The notes below the pieces were generated by a model. The model had not been told where the DNA came from and ran no database searches. It was given only the letters and a program-made list of their open reading frames with translations. A stretch of 64,000 nucleotides of DNA, from assembly GCF_022458985.1 (NCBI RefSeq), contig NC_061771.1, forward strand, positions 13,183,001 to 13,247,000, read 5' to 3'. How positions within the stretch are numbered: position 1 is the stretch's first letter; the number at the start of each line of letters is the position of its first letter. Source of the stretch: Mugil cephalus (taxonomy: Eukaryota > Chordata > Actinopteri > Mugiliformes > Mugilidae). The translations under genes were made by a program, and so were the position numbers. Below, in pieces: positions 12,601 through 32,664 of the stretch.

Positions 12601-15600
12601 GATTTCTAGAACGACAACAGGAAGGGGTCATCAGGAGCCGGGCTGCGTTCGGTAGTCAAGGAAATGCATTTTATGTCCGGGATACGTGATGCAGTGTGGA
12701 CGAGATGGTCTAACAAATGAAAAAAACGTCAAACTCAAGGAGTGATTGATACAATACTGTTACTATGTTGCATTTAATCTTGGTTTGGTTTGTGTCCTCA
12801 CTTAAACGGAGATAAAGTAAGTTCTGACACACCCATAACACAAACTCTTTGCGATTGGTCACAATTTTGCTGGGAAACTGTATTTCAGGACTTTCTCAAT
12901 AATTCAAAAATGCAGCATTAGCAGGCATTAATTTGATCGAGCATCAACGAGCTGAGAGTGCACTGCTCCTGCTGATTATAAAACTGAACTGAAAGACACA
13001 TTCTGGGGGAAAACATCGACCTAGATAAACTGCTTGCTTATAAAATTAGTAATAGGGGTTAATAACTGCTCAGTGGGTAACTTGTTATCACTGCAAATTA
13101 ATTCTCCAAGGAGTAATTACAAGCAGGCTGATACTACTCTGTCTAACCAGTCTCAGTTTGACTGATCTGATCCTGAACAGAGTGTGATTGAGAGAAACGC
13201 TTTGAGTTTCAGAATAATGGTCTAGGCACAAAAAACCCTTCAGTACTTTGCCCTTTGTGCTTTGCTGCATTGTCTCATAAGGGCTACACACATATAAACA
13301 TGAACTGTCTGGTGAAACATACCATTAAGCATCTGTGATCAAAGAAATATCAATTAATGAAATTAAGGCTCAAAATTAGGACATGACCAAATCAAACTGA
13401 GCAAATGCCAGGTGTAATGCTAGGAGATAAGAACAGAAGGAATAAAGCACATTTCAGCATTTAGCATTTTGTGTCTACATCAACCTCACAAAGACGTCCC
13501 ACAAATGTTTCCATCCCATGTGCACTGTTGCAACAGCTGGCTATGAACAGCATGCTATGAACATGAATTAATCATTTGTACATGAAGAGGAAATATTGAG
13601 CATATTAATCGGTCGTTACTCGGCCTGTCACAATTTCTACCTGATAGCACTTGAGCTGAAAGCAATCAATTTGAAGGGTCATTAAAAAAAAAAATAAATA
13701 AATCTGTTTACCAGTAAATAGCAGCTGTAGAGAAAAAATGACTGGTCTAATAGTAACAGAGGGGAGAATTAAATGTACATAGAGAGAGTAGCCAGAGAAA
13801 TGCAGTAATTTAATAGGGTTGAAAAACAAGTGTTTCAAAAAGTCCTACAAAAAGTTTAACAATAATTACTTAATCAAAATTATCCATACAAAAAAAATCT
13901 TAATAGTAACCATACAACTAATATTTCTATATTTTATGTGTTTCATGAATATGGATTGTCTATAAGTTCAATGACGCGCTGGTTTGATCAAGATATTACA
14001 GACTTTACTTGCTTGTTGCATGCAGCATAATCCCCATGGAACTAGAGTGAACTAGTCAAGTCTTTTTCCAGTAACAGCTATTACCCTATCAATTAAAAAG
14101 TAATAATAATCTCCTCAGACTTTTGGCAAAACTCAGCGTGATTATAGACTGACCCACTTAGCCACAGAAATCCTTCAAGGCGGCGTCGGGATTCCCCCAA
14201 GACTGCTGCTCCAGAAGGGTAAAGGCAGTCAGCTAAAAAATACATTGTACCTAGAGGCAAAACTGGAAATCCTTTGCTAACTCAAATATCACAGGATTAA
14301 TTACAATCAGTGGTCTTTTATTTAAGAATCCTACAACTGCCGTTGTAACTAGTTTCAGCCATTCGTCTTGTGTCTCCCCACCATTTAGAATACTTTTCTT
14401 CTAAGCAGAGGTTGCTGGGGCTTGACTCACCATCCCAGGACTTAAAGCCCTGATTAAATTTGAAACATTAAAATGACCACATGGCTTCACTGAAGTAGCT
14501 TTTCTCTCCCACCAAAGCCCAGATAATGAAAACAGACTGAGCCTATTGGACTGTGCTATCAAATAAGCCTGTCTTCTGTCCGGCTAATAACGTGAGTCAT
14601 CCCATAGTATCCGTCTGTTTTGATAATTACCATAGCGATAAAACAAAACAAAACTGGCTCTAACTGGGGTGCAGGAAGCACGGATAGGGCATCCATGAAC
14701 TGATATGCACAGAGCTCACTGAGTGTGTGACATTAGATCAGTTATGACTAGGAATACGGCAGGTTTTAACATAATTTTTCTTCTATCAGGCGAAAGAAAG
14801 AGATTATGAAAGATAATCATAGTCTCGCACTGGCTTTTAAACACATACACCGTGAACAAGAACAGGCATCCAAGTTCAAATTAAATTGTGGAGTCGGGCT
14901 GAAGATGTGGTTTGATTTTGGAGGTGCATACGTGCCATTATACAAGGTGTGATTGATATGTTTAAGGCCTAAGAAAGAAAGAGTTGGGTCAAACAGCTCT
15001 TGTTTTACACCAATCTGCCACAACATTAAAACCGCTGACAGGAAACTTAAACAACATTGACCATCTTGTGACTATACAGAGTTCTGCTGGGAAACGTTTG
15101 GACATGACATTAATGTGGATGTAACTTAGACATGTACCACCTAGACCAGACCAGACACCCCCACCCCATAGCAATGACTCTCCTTGATGACAGCAGCAGG
15201 ATGCAGCCTGAATAAAGGATTTGTAACTCTCGAAAACACCATTTTATGCGTCAGTATCACCCATGTGCAGCACAGGAACTACTACTACTTGGAAGTTACT
15301 ACTTGATAGTCCGTCATCTCAACAGTATGCGTGTCCTCTGTCTTTCGGCAGGGGGCGGTCACGTAGACTTTGATGATTTCTGCGAGCTAATGGGGCCAAG
15401 GATGCTGGCTGAGACGGCTCACATGGTCGGGCTGAAAGAGCTCCGCTGTGCCTTCAAACAGGTAAGACGTCTCCAGCGAGAAAGCGTGAAGACGTATGAG
15501 TACAGCTGAACCGGGCCTGGCGCTGACAGTGCTTTGAAGGACCCTATTTTTTTTTTTCGTGCGTGACTCTTACTTGTAAACAAGCCTGAAAGAAGTGGGC

Positions 15601-18600
15601 TCGCTGGCGATGAATACAGAAGAAAGGGTTCTAAGGGAGAAGGAATATATTAATATGGGAAACGCAACCCTCCCAAGAGCCACAGTTTCTGTCCTATAAT
15701 TCTTAGTCTCATCTTAATCTGTGCTAACTGATGCTGTGACACCTTCATGGTGTTTCACTGAGGCACATCTATTGAGTTTGATACCGACAACGGAGGCTCA
15801 AGGCCGTCACGTGGTGTGCGAACAAATGAGGTGATTGTGTTACTTACGAGCTTCACACACCTGCGTTCATATCTTCAACCCATATCAGCATTATAGGACA
15901 CTGCAGAACAGACAGGACTAATAATGTGCTCTCTGATGGTTATAAATAAGAACTTGGCCCTGTGCAATATGTCCCTGTGTTATAAATTTAGCCACATGTA
16001 TTTAATCTGTCCACGTGTCTCTCCTGGACATCAGCTCTGTCAGAGAAATCATATTTGCCATTAAACGAATAAGGAGTTAGATAATTAAAACGGATATGGC
16101 CAACACTTTACAGCTGCACCCTTGGTGCCAATTAAATTACTTGCAACAGTTTCTTCTCTTGTTTTTGTGGGAATACATTTTCATCTGCCACTTTAACTTA
16201 TTCATCACATGCTCACCCACATCACTCTTGTGACTTCACACGTTTTCACGCAGAACAACAAGCTACCACTTACGGCTTCTTAGGAAAAACATCAGAAAGC
16301 TCCGAAAAGAAGTATCCTCTGGGTAATGGGTAACAAATGGGTATTTTAAATGAATTCAAACTCTCAGACTTTCAGAGTCACCAGCCAGTCATCCTGCAAA
16401 AGCGAAACATCAAATATGTCTTTTTTCTGTATGTGATCTCTACAGCTGCCAAATCCTAGAAACTTGTAACTTGTCTGTTCCTCGTGTCAGTTAAATCCTC
16501 TTCGCATATAACCCATTGATTTGTCTCTCCTTGTTCACCACATGCGTGTGTTCGCTTTCTTGCTCGTCACTAACCCTGCACAGTTTGACTCTGACGGTGA
16601 TGGAAAGATCACACTCGATGAGCTGAAAGAGGGCATGAAGACCCTCCTTGGGGAGAAGCTGAAGAAAGGCGAGCTGGAGGAGATCCTCGGCGACATTGAC
16701 CTCAACAAGGATGGCAACATCGACTTTGATGGTGAGCAGTTTGGTGCTTGAGGGGAGAATGTGTAGGAGAGGACAGACGAGGCTTAAGGCTTTTATCCAA
16801 TGATAATATTCATCACAAAACCTAAAAAGTATTCAGTGTATGGCTAATTGGGCAGATCTGTACTACATTTTCTCATCAATTAGCATAGATAGTGTTGAGT
16901 GTGATTCAGCTTCAGTGGCTTTCCATATTAGCCCATTAAGCATCTGCTGTGGAGAATCTTTAGTGACACAACATCAACTCTGCAAAACTCCTTTAAGCTC
17001 ACAAAGAAGTCCAGTGTGCCTGTGTCTCCATACAAGGTTCACTGTTGCAAAAACTAATAACATACATACTAAGAAAATACTAGGAATATCATGCCTGTCA
17101 CAATTCTTTACCTGGAAGCAATCACTTGAGTTGAATGAAATCAGTTTGAAGCATTGTTAAAACCGTTTCTGTTCACTTATATAAATCCATACGTAGGAAA
17201 CAGGATGAATGTAATATTTCTATTACTATTTCCAATTCATTTTCTTACATACGAGGTTTGACTGGCACTATTATTAATGACCTTGTTGCATCCACTCTTT
17301 CTTTTGTGGTTTAATAGTACCAGAGGGGAGAGATAACAATGTGTTGAATGCTGCCATTTCATAGGGTTGAAAAAACAGCTCTTCAAAAAGTCTGACAAAA
17401 AAATCTAACAATTAAATCATTAATTGCAATTATTTGCACATTCCGGACATTGGCCTCTGAATTCCCACACTCAGGTTTGGGCTTTTATATACACTCACCG
17501 GCCACTATATTAGGTACACCTTGCTAGTAAAAGGTTGAATCCCCTTTTACCTTCAGAACTGCCTTAATTCTTGGTGGCATACTTTCAACAAGGTGTTGGA
17601 AACATTCCTCAGAGATTTTGGTCCATATTGACATGATAGCATGGCACAGTTGCTGCAGATTTTTTTCAGCTGCATATCTATGATGAGAATCTCCCGTTCC
17701 ACCACATCACAAAGGTGATCTATTGGACTGAACTCACTGACAGTAGTGTCACCCGGTGTGGTCTTCTGCTGCTGTAGCCCATCTTCTTCAAGGTTGGACG
17801 TTGTGCGTTCAGAGATGGTATTCTGCATTCCTTGGTTGTAACCAGTGGTTATTTGAGTTACTGTTGCCTTTCTATCACCTGGAACCTCTGACCTCTCACA
17901 TCAACGAGACATTTTTGTCAACACAACTGCTGCTCACTGGATATTTTCTCTTTTTTGGGTCATTCTCTGTAAACCCTAGAGATGGCTGTGAGTGAAAATC
18001 CCAGTAGATCAGCAGTTACTGAAATACCAGCCCAAGTCACTTAAATCCCCTTTCTTCCTCATTCTGATGCTCGGTTTGAACTTCAGCAAGTTGTCTTGAT
18101 CACCTCTACATGCCTGCATGCATTGAACTGCAGCCATGTGTGATTAGCTGATTAGATATTTGTGTTAACAAGCAACTGAACAAGTGTACCTAATAAAGTG
18201 GCCAGTGAGTGTATATATTCCAGGCTAATTTATGTATTTATATGATTAATATATGATGATAATAGTTCAGATGAGTAAAAACCATCCAGTTTTCCTTTTG
18301 AAAACTTGAAAAACGTGTATCTTGACAATTCTAAAATAATTATGCAAAACTTGTACGGTAACAATTATTATTTATACCAGTCATTCATGATGCATTCATA
18401 AGAACGCATTTGGTACACGAAGGGTTAAGTCAAGCCCATCTGGTGGGACATTGACAAATAGAGGTTGTCGACTATCGATGCAGGGCAACGCAAACCAGAC
18501 GAAGGACAAAGCCATGAAATGATGTGCGCAAAGGGTGAACTGGGACATGATGTGTGGTTAAGTGACGGTGTGTTGGCTGGAAGGGCCAGACCAATCTAAT

Positions 18601-20564
18601 CAGTTGTGCATTAAGACAATCGATATACATGCCTGGACAGCTGTCACATGCTACGCACCAGTAACAGACACCCCTGGACACCTCAAGGACTGTGAAGAAA
18701 TTGCATTACCATATGCTGCCTCTCCAACAAACAATACAGTGGAGCGCTATCACACACACACACGTGCGTGTCAGCGTGCATATGAGCAGGTGCCGTCAAA
18801 ACCACATGTGTGTTAGGGTGATTATAGGCTCCAGTACACTACAGGCTTAGGGGTTTGATCCTGTTTGCCCCGTCTCAGCAATACAATCAGTTACAATTAT
18901 TGAGGACATACGAATAGACATGTCAGTCACTGAAGGGATCAATAAGCACGTCCTCCTCATTATCATCAATCAGCTTCCAAGGCAGCATTTGAGTTCATGT
19001 GTCCAGTTCAGCTCCATGTGCATGTCTTCCATGTCTTACACCACGTATACTTGAAATTCAAACAGTGCTTTCAGAGTCAAATCACAATGTTGCCGGGTTT
19101 AATCCCCAAACAATCAATGGATTCACAACCATTATCAAAATGGGACAATGGGACAATGGACGAAATTATTGACTGGATGGGATGGATCTAATGAAACCTG
19201 CCTCAAACTGGCACGACACGTCGATAGCTGCCTTGATTGACAAGTGAACGCGCAATAATCAATGCCGTTGGCTGAAACACGGAGCAATAAACTGGTTGGT
19301 GATTAGGAGGAGAAATTAACCGTGTGGAGGGGCAGGTATTCAAAATGAAAAATGGCCACTTAGAACAAAACTTTAAAACAATACGTATTTTTTCTTTCTT
19401 AATATTTTAGCCCAGTCCATATATAATGGTTTCAAGGTGAGGAAACCAAACACAAAAATATTGCTACTACTGTATATGTACAGAAAAACAAAACATTGTT
19501 GCTGTAGTGAATTTTGTGGTAGGGGCCGAAGTTGTGGCCAGTTGCTCCCATTGGTTTTCACCAAGTTTCACCAACTTTGTAACAATAAAGGTTTTTCCAA
19601 CCAGCATTGCTTCAGTTTTGAACCAATTTTACTTAAAACTCAAATTAAAGCTGTTAGTGCTTTCAGATATTTGTGGTATTTCCACAATATTTTACCTCTA
19701 GTTGAACCATCTTACATAATGGCTGCCTTTGAGCAGCTCTTCTCTGACATCATAGTCTCGTTGAGTGGTCCCGCGAGATTAGTCAGATGGGCTTATTAAA
19801 GTTGATTTAAATTCAGTTTGTTCATCTCATCACATCCTTGTACAACCATTTATCCTCACTAGGGTCGCAGGGGTTGCTGGAGCCTAGCTGTCCCAGCTGT
19901 CATTCGGCGTCTTAGTTTATAATAAATAAATACTAATAAATACTAACAATTGACCAAGGAGTGACAGTTGGCTAGCTGCTAACAGCTGCTGCGAAAAGTG
20001 GAAAGGAACGACAATGTTTGTTTTATAAAGTACACCACCGAAAGAGGACGCAAAAAATGACTACAAAACACAACAACGAAAAAAGAAACAAATAAAACAA
20101 CAAAAACTGAAACTTACCGAATTTCCGCATTTTTGAGATCGTATTGTTTTCGTTTCTTCTCCTTCTAACACTTTACTTCCGGGTAGCGCGCAAAGCGTGA
20201 TTGAGGAGTCCATTATATTTATTATAAGTGGTCGTAATAAGGGCCATGGCTGGTCATTCAGTAATGAAATAAAATAAATTAAAATAAAAAAAGGGCACTT
20301 ACATTTCTTATACATCAGTAAAATGAAACTGTTTTAGATGAAATTTGAACTAAAAACTCATGACTTTTCTCCTTGGTTGGCTTTAATACCTCACCATATC
20401 AGTGCTGATGGATGGTGTTACTTTCCATCAAGCATCTATGTGGGCTGACTGCGTGCCATGCTGTCCTTTTTATGATTTTAGAATGTCATTAGCCCTTTTC
20501 AGCACATCTGCTGCTGTCTCTGTCTCCCCCTGCAGAGTTTGTTATGATGCTGTCTGCACGATGA
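560..20564 (+). CDS. cabp4: Calcium-binding protein 4-like (CaBP family EF-hand protein), 8 coding exons
   Basis: The exons 560-615, 1027-1131, 1503-1635, 9892-9922, 10278-10421, 15352-15461, 16584-16731 and 20536-20564 join in frame to 756 nt (251 aa plus TGA). All have AG/GT borders. Residues 1-93 are low-complexity Ser/Lys/Arg-rich and end in [11 protein letters not shown], followed by [16 protein letters not shown]. This layout matches the mammalian CaBP4 linker. EF1 loop is 118-129 (DYDADG), EF2 is degenerate ([10 protein letters not shown], 157-166), EF3 loop 195-206 and EF4 loop 232-243 look canonical, and the C-terminus is VMMLSAR. CaBP4 is known to modulate CaV1.4 channels at photoreceptor synapses; this role is carried over by family membership. 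CaBP1, 2 and 5 are alternatives, but the VMML ending and the IKMK-GG junction favour CaBP4. The gene converges on lonrf1. The start ATG at 560 lies 6 nt inside its exon, so a 5' UTR exon further upstream is expected. Exon 2 has a weak donor (gttatt). Confidence 0.85.
1027..1131 (+). CDS. cabp4: cabp4 coding exon 2 (basic, Pro/Gly-rich)
   Basis: The acceptor is ttctcctag. The exon encodes a basic stretch ending in LQLSLSKKF. The donor after 1131 is gttatt, a weak match; the two leftover bases (TG) join C at 1503 to give Cys. The frame fit on both sides supports the exon, but the weak donor means alternative splicing is possible. Confidence 0.6.
1503..1635 (+). CDS. cabp4: cabp4 coding exon 3 (linker before the EF-hands)
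   Basis: It runs from acceptor cttcacag to donor gtacgt. It encodes a Ser/Lys-rich segment ending in [14 protein letters not shown], which parallels the YGPLLNRVFGKD segment before the first EF-hand of mammalian CaBP4. It ends in phase 0 and is followed by an 8.3-kb intron. Confidence 0.8.
7480..8330. mobile_element. Candidate non-autonomous DNA transposon (MITE-like) with long imperfect inverted ends
   Basis: The left end (about 7485-7560) and the reverse complement of the right end (about 8260-8330) share an ordered set of words. Both have tatgca, then a gtc-rich stretch, then a cacgcccac/tacgcccac block, then gagtggcaaaa versus gagtcgcaaaa. The right end carries a GC box and a CRE-like tgacgtca. 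No transposase is visible inside. Exact ends and target duplication were not resolved. Confidence 0.4.
9420..9650 (-). repeat. Dispersed fish repeat with (gttagg)-like core, copy 1
   Basis: It contains gtcctcattttataatgaat, a gggttagggct core, gtctctgggaaattaat and a gtcctctgaagtgac block followed by a GT-rich tail. The copy at 45940-46170 has the same building blocks in the opposite orientation (gaggacattcgttgaca, taaccgtaacc, CA-rich tail). Confidence 0.4.
9892..9922 (+). CDS. cabp4: cabp4 31-nt micro-exon
   Basis: This very short exon has acceptor gccgcacag and donor gtaaga. It encodes [10 protein letters not shown] plus one base, the conserved RELxPEELDEL lead-in to EF1. It is too short to appear as an open frame and was found by family knowledge and phase. 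Confidence 0.85.
10278..10421 (+). CDS. cabp4: cabp4 EF-hand 1 exon
   Basis: It encodes ELQVAFKEF, the EF1 loop [12 protein letters not shown] and the CaBP signature [16 protein letters not shown]. Donor is gtaagt. Position 12 of the loop is Asp rather than Glu, as in human CaBP1. Confidence 0.93.
13600..13870. repeat. Dispersed repeat, copy A (cabp4 intron 5)
   Basis: It is collinear with 17090-17420: both run through ggcctgtcaca/atgcctgtcaca, cttgag, caatcaatttgaag/aaatcagtttgaag, taatagtaacagaggggaga/taatagtaccagaggggaga and atagggttgaaaaac. The copies are clearly diverged, with indels. Confidence 0.55.
15005..15190. mobile_element. Fragment of a fish non-autonomous DNA transposon
   Basis: It shares the ordered words aaaccgctgacagg, tctgctgggaaac, tgtggatgtaacttagacat and gtaccacct with the better-preserved copy at 47155-47592. 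Only the left part of the family is present here. Confidence 0.55.
15352..15461 (+). CDS. cabp4: cabp4 degenerate EF-hand 2 exon
   Basis: It follows acceptor tttcggcag and encodes [18 protein letters not shown] and [19 protein letters not shown]. The second EF-hand of CaBPs lacks the metal ligands, and the Gly-Gly seen here fits that. Donor is gtaaga. Confidence 0.93.
15462..16583 (+). other. cabp4: cabp4 intron 6
   Basis: 1.1 kb of AT-rich sequence. No exon, RNA gene or clear repeat was recognised. Confidence 0.5.
16584..16731 (+). CDS. cabp4: cabp4 EF-hands 3 and 4 exon
   Basis: It encodes the EF3 loop [12 protein letters not shown], a helical linker, and the EF4 loop [11 protein letters not shown], whose final Glu is completed by the last exon. 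Both loops keep all usual oxygen ligands. Donor is gtgagc. Confidence 0.95.
17090..17420. repeat. Dispersed repeat, copy B (cabp4 intron 7)
   Basis: Same family and orientation as 13600-13870. It carries about 60 extra bases in the middle relative to copy A. It lies directly before the DNA transposon at 17491. Confidence 0.55.
17491..18212. mobile_element. Non-autonomous DNA transposon with about 30-bp terminal inverted repeats
   Basis: The left end acactcaccggccactata then ttaggtacacc is mirrored at the right end by gtacctaataaagtggccag then tgagtgt. TA-rich sequence (tata) flanks both ends and may be the target duplication. This terminal repeat is common in teleost genomes. No transposase frame is visible, so it is a MITE-like relic of about 720 bp. 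Confidence 0.75.
19845..19915 (+). repeat. Short interspersed-repeat tail fragment
   Basis: The words catttatcctcactagggtc and gcaggggttgctggagccta, followed by cccagctgtcattcggcg, match a tail widely scattered in fish genomes. Its class is not resolved here. Confidence 0.5.
20536..20564 (+). CDS. cabp4: cabp4 last coding exon
   Basis: It follows acceptor cccctgcag. The bases AG finish the EF4 Glu codon, then FVMMLSAR and TGA. An AATAAA at 20706-20711 lies 142 nt downstream. Confidence 0.9.
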
Positions 20565-20705
20565 CCTCCGATGGAAGAAGAAGATGGAAGATGGAGCACA
20601 CAGCACTGAGCCCTGCGCCATTAACAAACTGTCTACTTCCAACTAGTCTGTGACACCGCATATTTAACGCGTATGACTAAAAACAAGAGTTGTCTGTATT
20701 TTCAC

Positions 20706-20711
20706 AATAAA
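20706..20711 (+). terminator. cabp4: Polyadenylation signal of cabp4
   Basis: A canonical AATAAA lies 142 nt after the cabp4 stop codon, giving a short 3' UTR. No other AATAAA was noticed between the stop and this site. Confidence 0.6.
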
Positions 20712-21236
20712 AGTTGAGTTTGAATAACGTGAGGTTGATCAAGGGAAGTGGGTAAAGGGTGAGTTATGAAATGCCAGGCTGTATGTTGCACCGTCGCCCC
20801 CTTGAGGCTAAAATATGTACAACTGATCTCAAACTCTAAGCAAAGCCCTGAACTTTCTCTTTCGTCTTTGTTTTCATTCAGCAACTCACTCTGGGTTGAT
20901 ACAGCCGTCCTTCAGACACTATTTCTGCCAAAGTTGGAACACTTATGGTGGTTTTACACTTCAGATTTCATTCGTTTGTCAGTGTTCTCTTCTCACAGCG
21001 TTAAAGTGCAAAGATTATGTCTTAAATAATGTGACAATACCTTGAACCATTCTTAAAATAGCAATGCTCTGGTGAGAGTGATTTGTTTGATCAGAGACAG
21101 TTGCAAAAACACGTCGTTTTCCTTTGATTGTTGCTTTTTGAGTCACAAGCATCAATGCTAGTTTTATGTGAGGTGTGTAAGCCATTAAATGTGTAGGAAA
21201 AAGAACTCTGAGGCCGACATTGAAAAAAGAATTGCA
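20712..21236. other. Convergent intergenic gap between cabp4 and lonrf1
   Basis: About 0.5 kb between the two facing polyadenylation signals. No gene is seen. Confidence 0.5.
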
Positions 21237-21242
21237 TTTATT
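21237..21242 (-). terminator. lonrf1: Candidate polyadenylation signal of lonrf1
   Basis: TTTATT on the plus strand reads AATAAA on the minus strand, about 1.6 kb past the lonrf1 stop. Other AT-rich hexamers occur in the 3' UTR, so the used site is uncertain. Confidence 0.4.
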
Positions 21243-22822
21243 ATTGAAAATTGATAACTTAAAACATCTGAGCAAAAAGCAAGTTCTGTTCAAAAAGCCT
21301 TTGTACAAATGGTTTACATACAACATCCTTGACTTTTACTTTTCTCATGTTCCTTGTAGGCATTATGAAGACATGGTAGCTCAAACTATCTCAGGATTTT
21401 TTTATTTTTAAAACGTACTTCATGCTATGGCAAAAAAAAAAGGAATGGTAACCAAGCCAACACATTGTGTTATTTAGATCACAATGCAAAGATGGTGTAA
21501 GGCAAAGGCAGTCCTCTCTCCTCCCAGCAGATTAAGAGCAGCTTTTAATGAAGAGTGCTCCCCATTTGCCATATACATGCTGTTTTTCCTACTTTTGATT
21601 TGTTGCAATTTCACCTGTCAGGATGTACAAATACATTTATACTTATATATTAATTCAGTTTAAGTTAGATGGATGGGAAGCAGCTGTTTTGGTGTCATAG
21701 ATCAATTGTAACACTTTCACTGCACAATCCTCACACGGAATCGGCAGCAGAATCTCAGTGGGTCCATGACAGACAAGACATTTGGAAGATAGGGCTTATT
21801 ATTTAAGGTTGAGCCAAACACGGAAGAGAAGACAAGGCCAACCCTGAGGTTGTCACAGGAAGAAGTGTTCAAAAAAAAAAAAAAAAAAAAAAAAAGCTGA
21901 AATCCTCCATACTCATATTAACAGGGACAAATGAAAAGTATTTGCAGATGAACCTGGAAGAAACTCAAAAGATGGGAAGAAAATTGTTTGCCGCTTTGTA
22001 GAGGCAGCGATGGAAGCTGTGCAGTGTGCCGGGTAAGCAAGTGGGAACAGTGAGCAGAAAACACGATTTTAAGAAAGTTCAGAAAGGAGTTAATACTTTT
22101 ATCAGTGTTTGGTACACATGCTGTGCAGGAGCATTTACGTTCTGCACAAACAATGTTTTATCTCTTTTCAATAGATCCTCCAAACCAGACTAGATGTCAT
22201 CAGCAAGCATCTTTTTAAAGTGCTGTTTAAACAGTATAGTATTATTCCCCCATCACTTTTTGGATTATCAGCATTTAGGATTTTGTTTCAAAGACTCATC
22301 GACGTCTACATATATAAAATGTCTTCTAGAGATCAAACCTCTTTTCACTGGTTTCATCAAAGAAACAAAAGAAAAGAAAAAAAGAAACATAACCTAACAC
22401 ACCAGAAGCTTTTCACCTCGGTTTCTGATGTACTAATCACAACAAGGGACACTCAAAAGTGATTGTAAGATAGACTACCTTCAACAAAATATTCACCAAG
22501 TGCAACAGAAACTGCTCTTTCCAATTTTTCAACGACTTATGTCACGTTTGTCTGCTTTATTTAAGTCATTTCTGTGATTACAAACAACCCTGAGGTGGTT
22601 TGGCCACACCGTATTTCTAGTTTTAATGATCCACAGTTGAAGGATGCCGCGACTTTGCACGGACGTGGTGTGTGTTTCATACAATGTGGAGTCTCATGGA
22701 GATCGTGGACAGAAACGTGATCAGACAGTTGGCTGTGGGAACAAACGCTGGTGAGATGCTGATGTCGGTTTTCTGAAACGTCACTTCAAAAAGTCCAAAG
22801 GCCGTTTTGCTGTGGGGAAGCT
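21243..22822 (-). other. lonrf1: Presumed lonrf1 3' untranslated region
   Basis: 1.6 kb of AT-rich sequence with a long A run (21870-21895 on the plus strand). No other gene is seen. Confidence 0.45.
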
Positions 22823-32495
<9,673 letters not shown>

Positions 32496-32631
32496 GTTTA
32501 ACGCGACAAAAAGAGAAAATGTTACCAATATTTTCTCCCGTTGACGAGTTTAAACATCTCCGTGGCTGCCGCGGCGGGGGACAGTGCAGTGGACACACTT
32601 TCTCACACAGCGTTACATAAAAAAAAGCAGC

Positions 32632-32664
32632 GTCACGTGATCGGCAGGCTCGAGCTGTGATTGG
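32632..32664 (-). promoter_or_regulatory. lonrf1: lonrf1 proximal promoter elements (palindromic E-box and CCAAT box)
   Basis: gtcacgtga (32632-32640) is a CACGTG E-box about 140 bp upstream of the ATG. ATTGG at 32660-32664 reads CCAAT on the gene strand. The surrounding sequence is GC-richer than its flanks. Use as a promoter is inferred from position. Confidence 0.45.

Larger units (their letters stand above)
10422..15351 (+). other. cabp4: cabp4 intron 5 (4.9 kb)
   Basis: It holds GT-rich sequence just after the donor, a dispersed repeat at about 13600-13870 that recurs in intron 7, and a DNA-transposon fragment at about 15005-15190. A long open frame on the minus strand at 11591-12025 matches no family I know and is probably chance. 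Confidence 0.5.
16732..20535 (+). other. cabp4: cabp4 intron 7 (3.8 kb)
   Basis: It contains dispersed repeat copy B (17090-17420), a DNA transposon (17491-18212), and a short repeat tail at about 19845-19915 (catttatcctcactagggtc type). The rest is unassigned AT-rich sequence. Confidence 0.5.
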
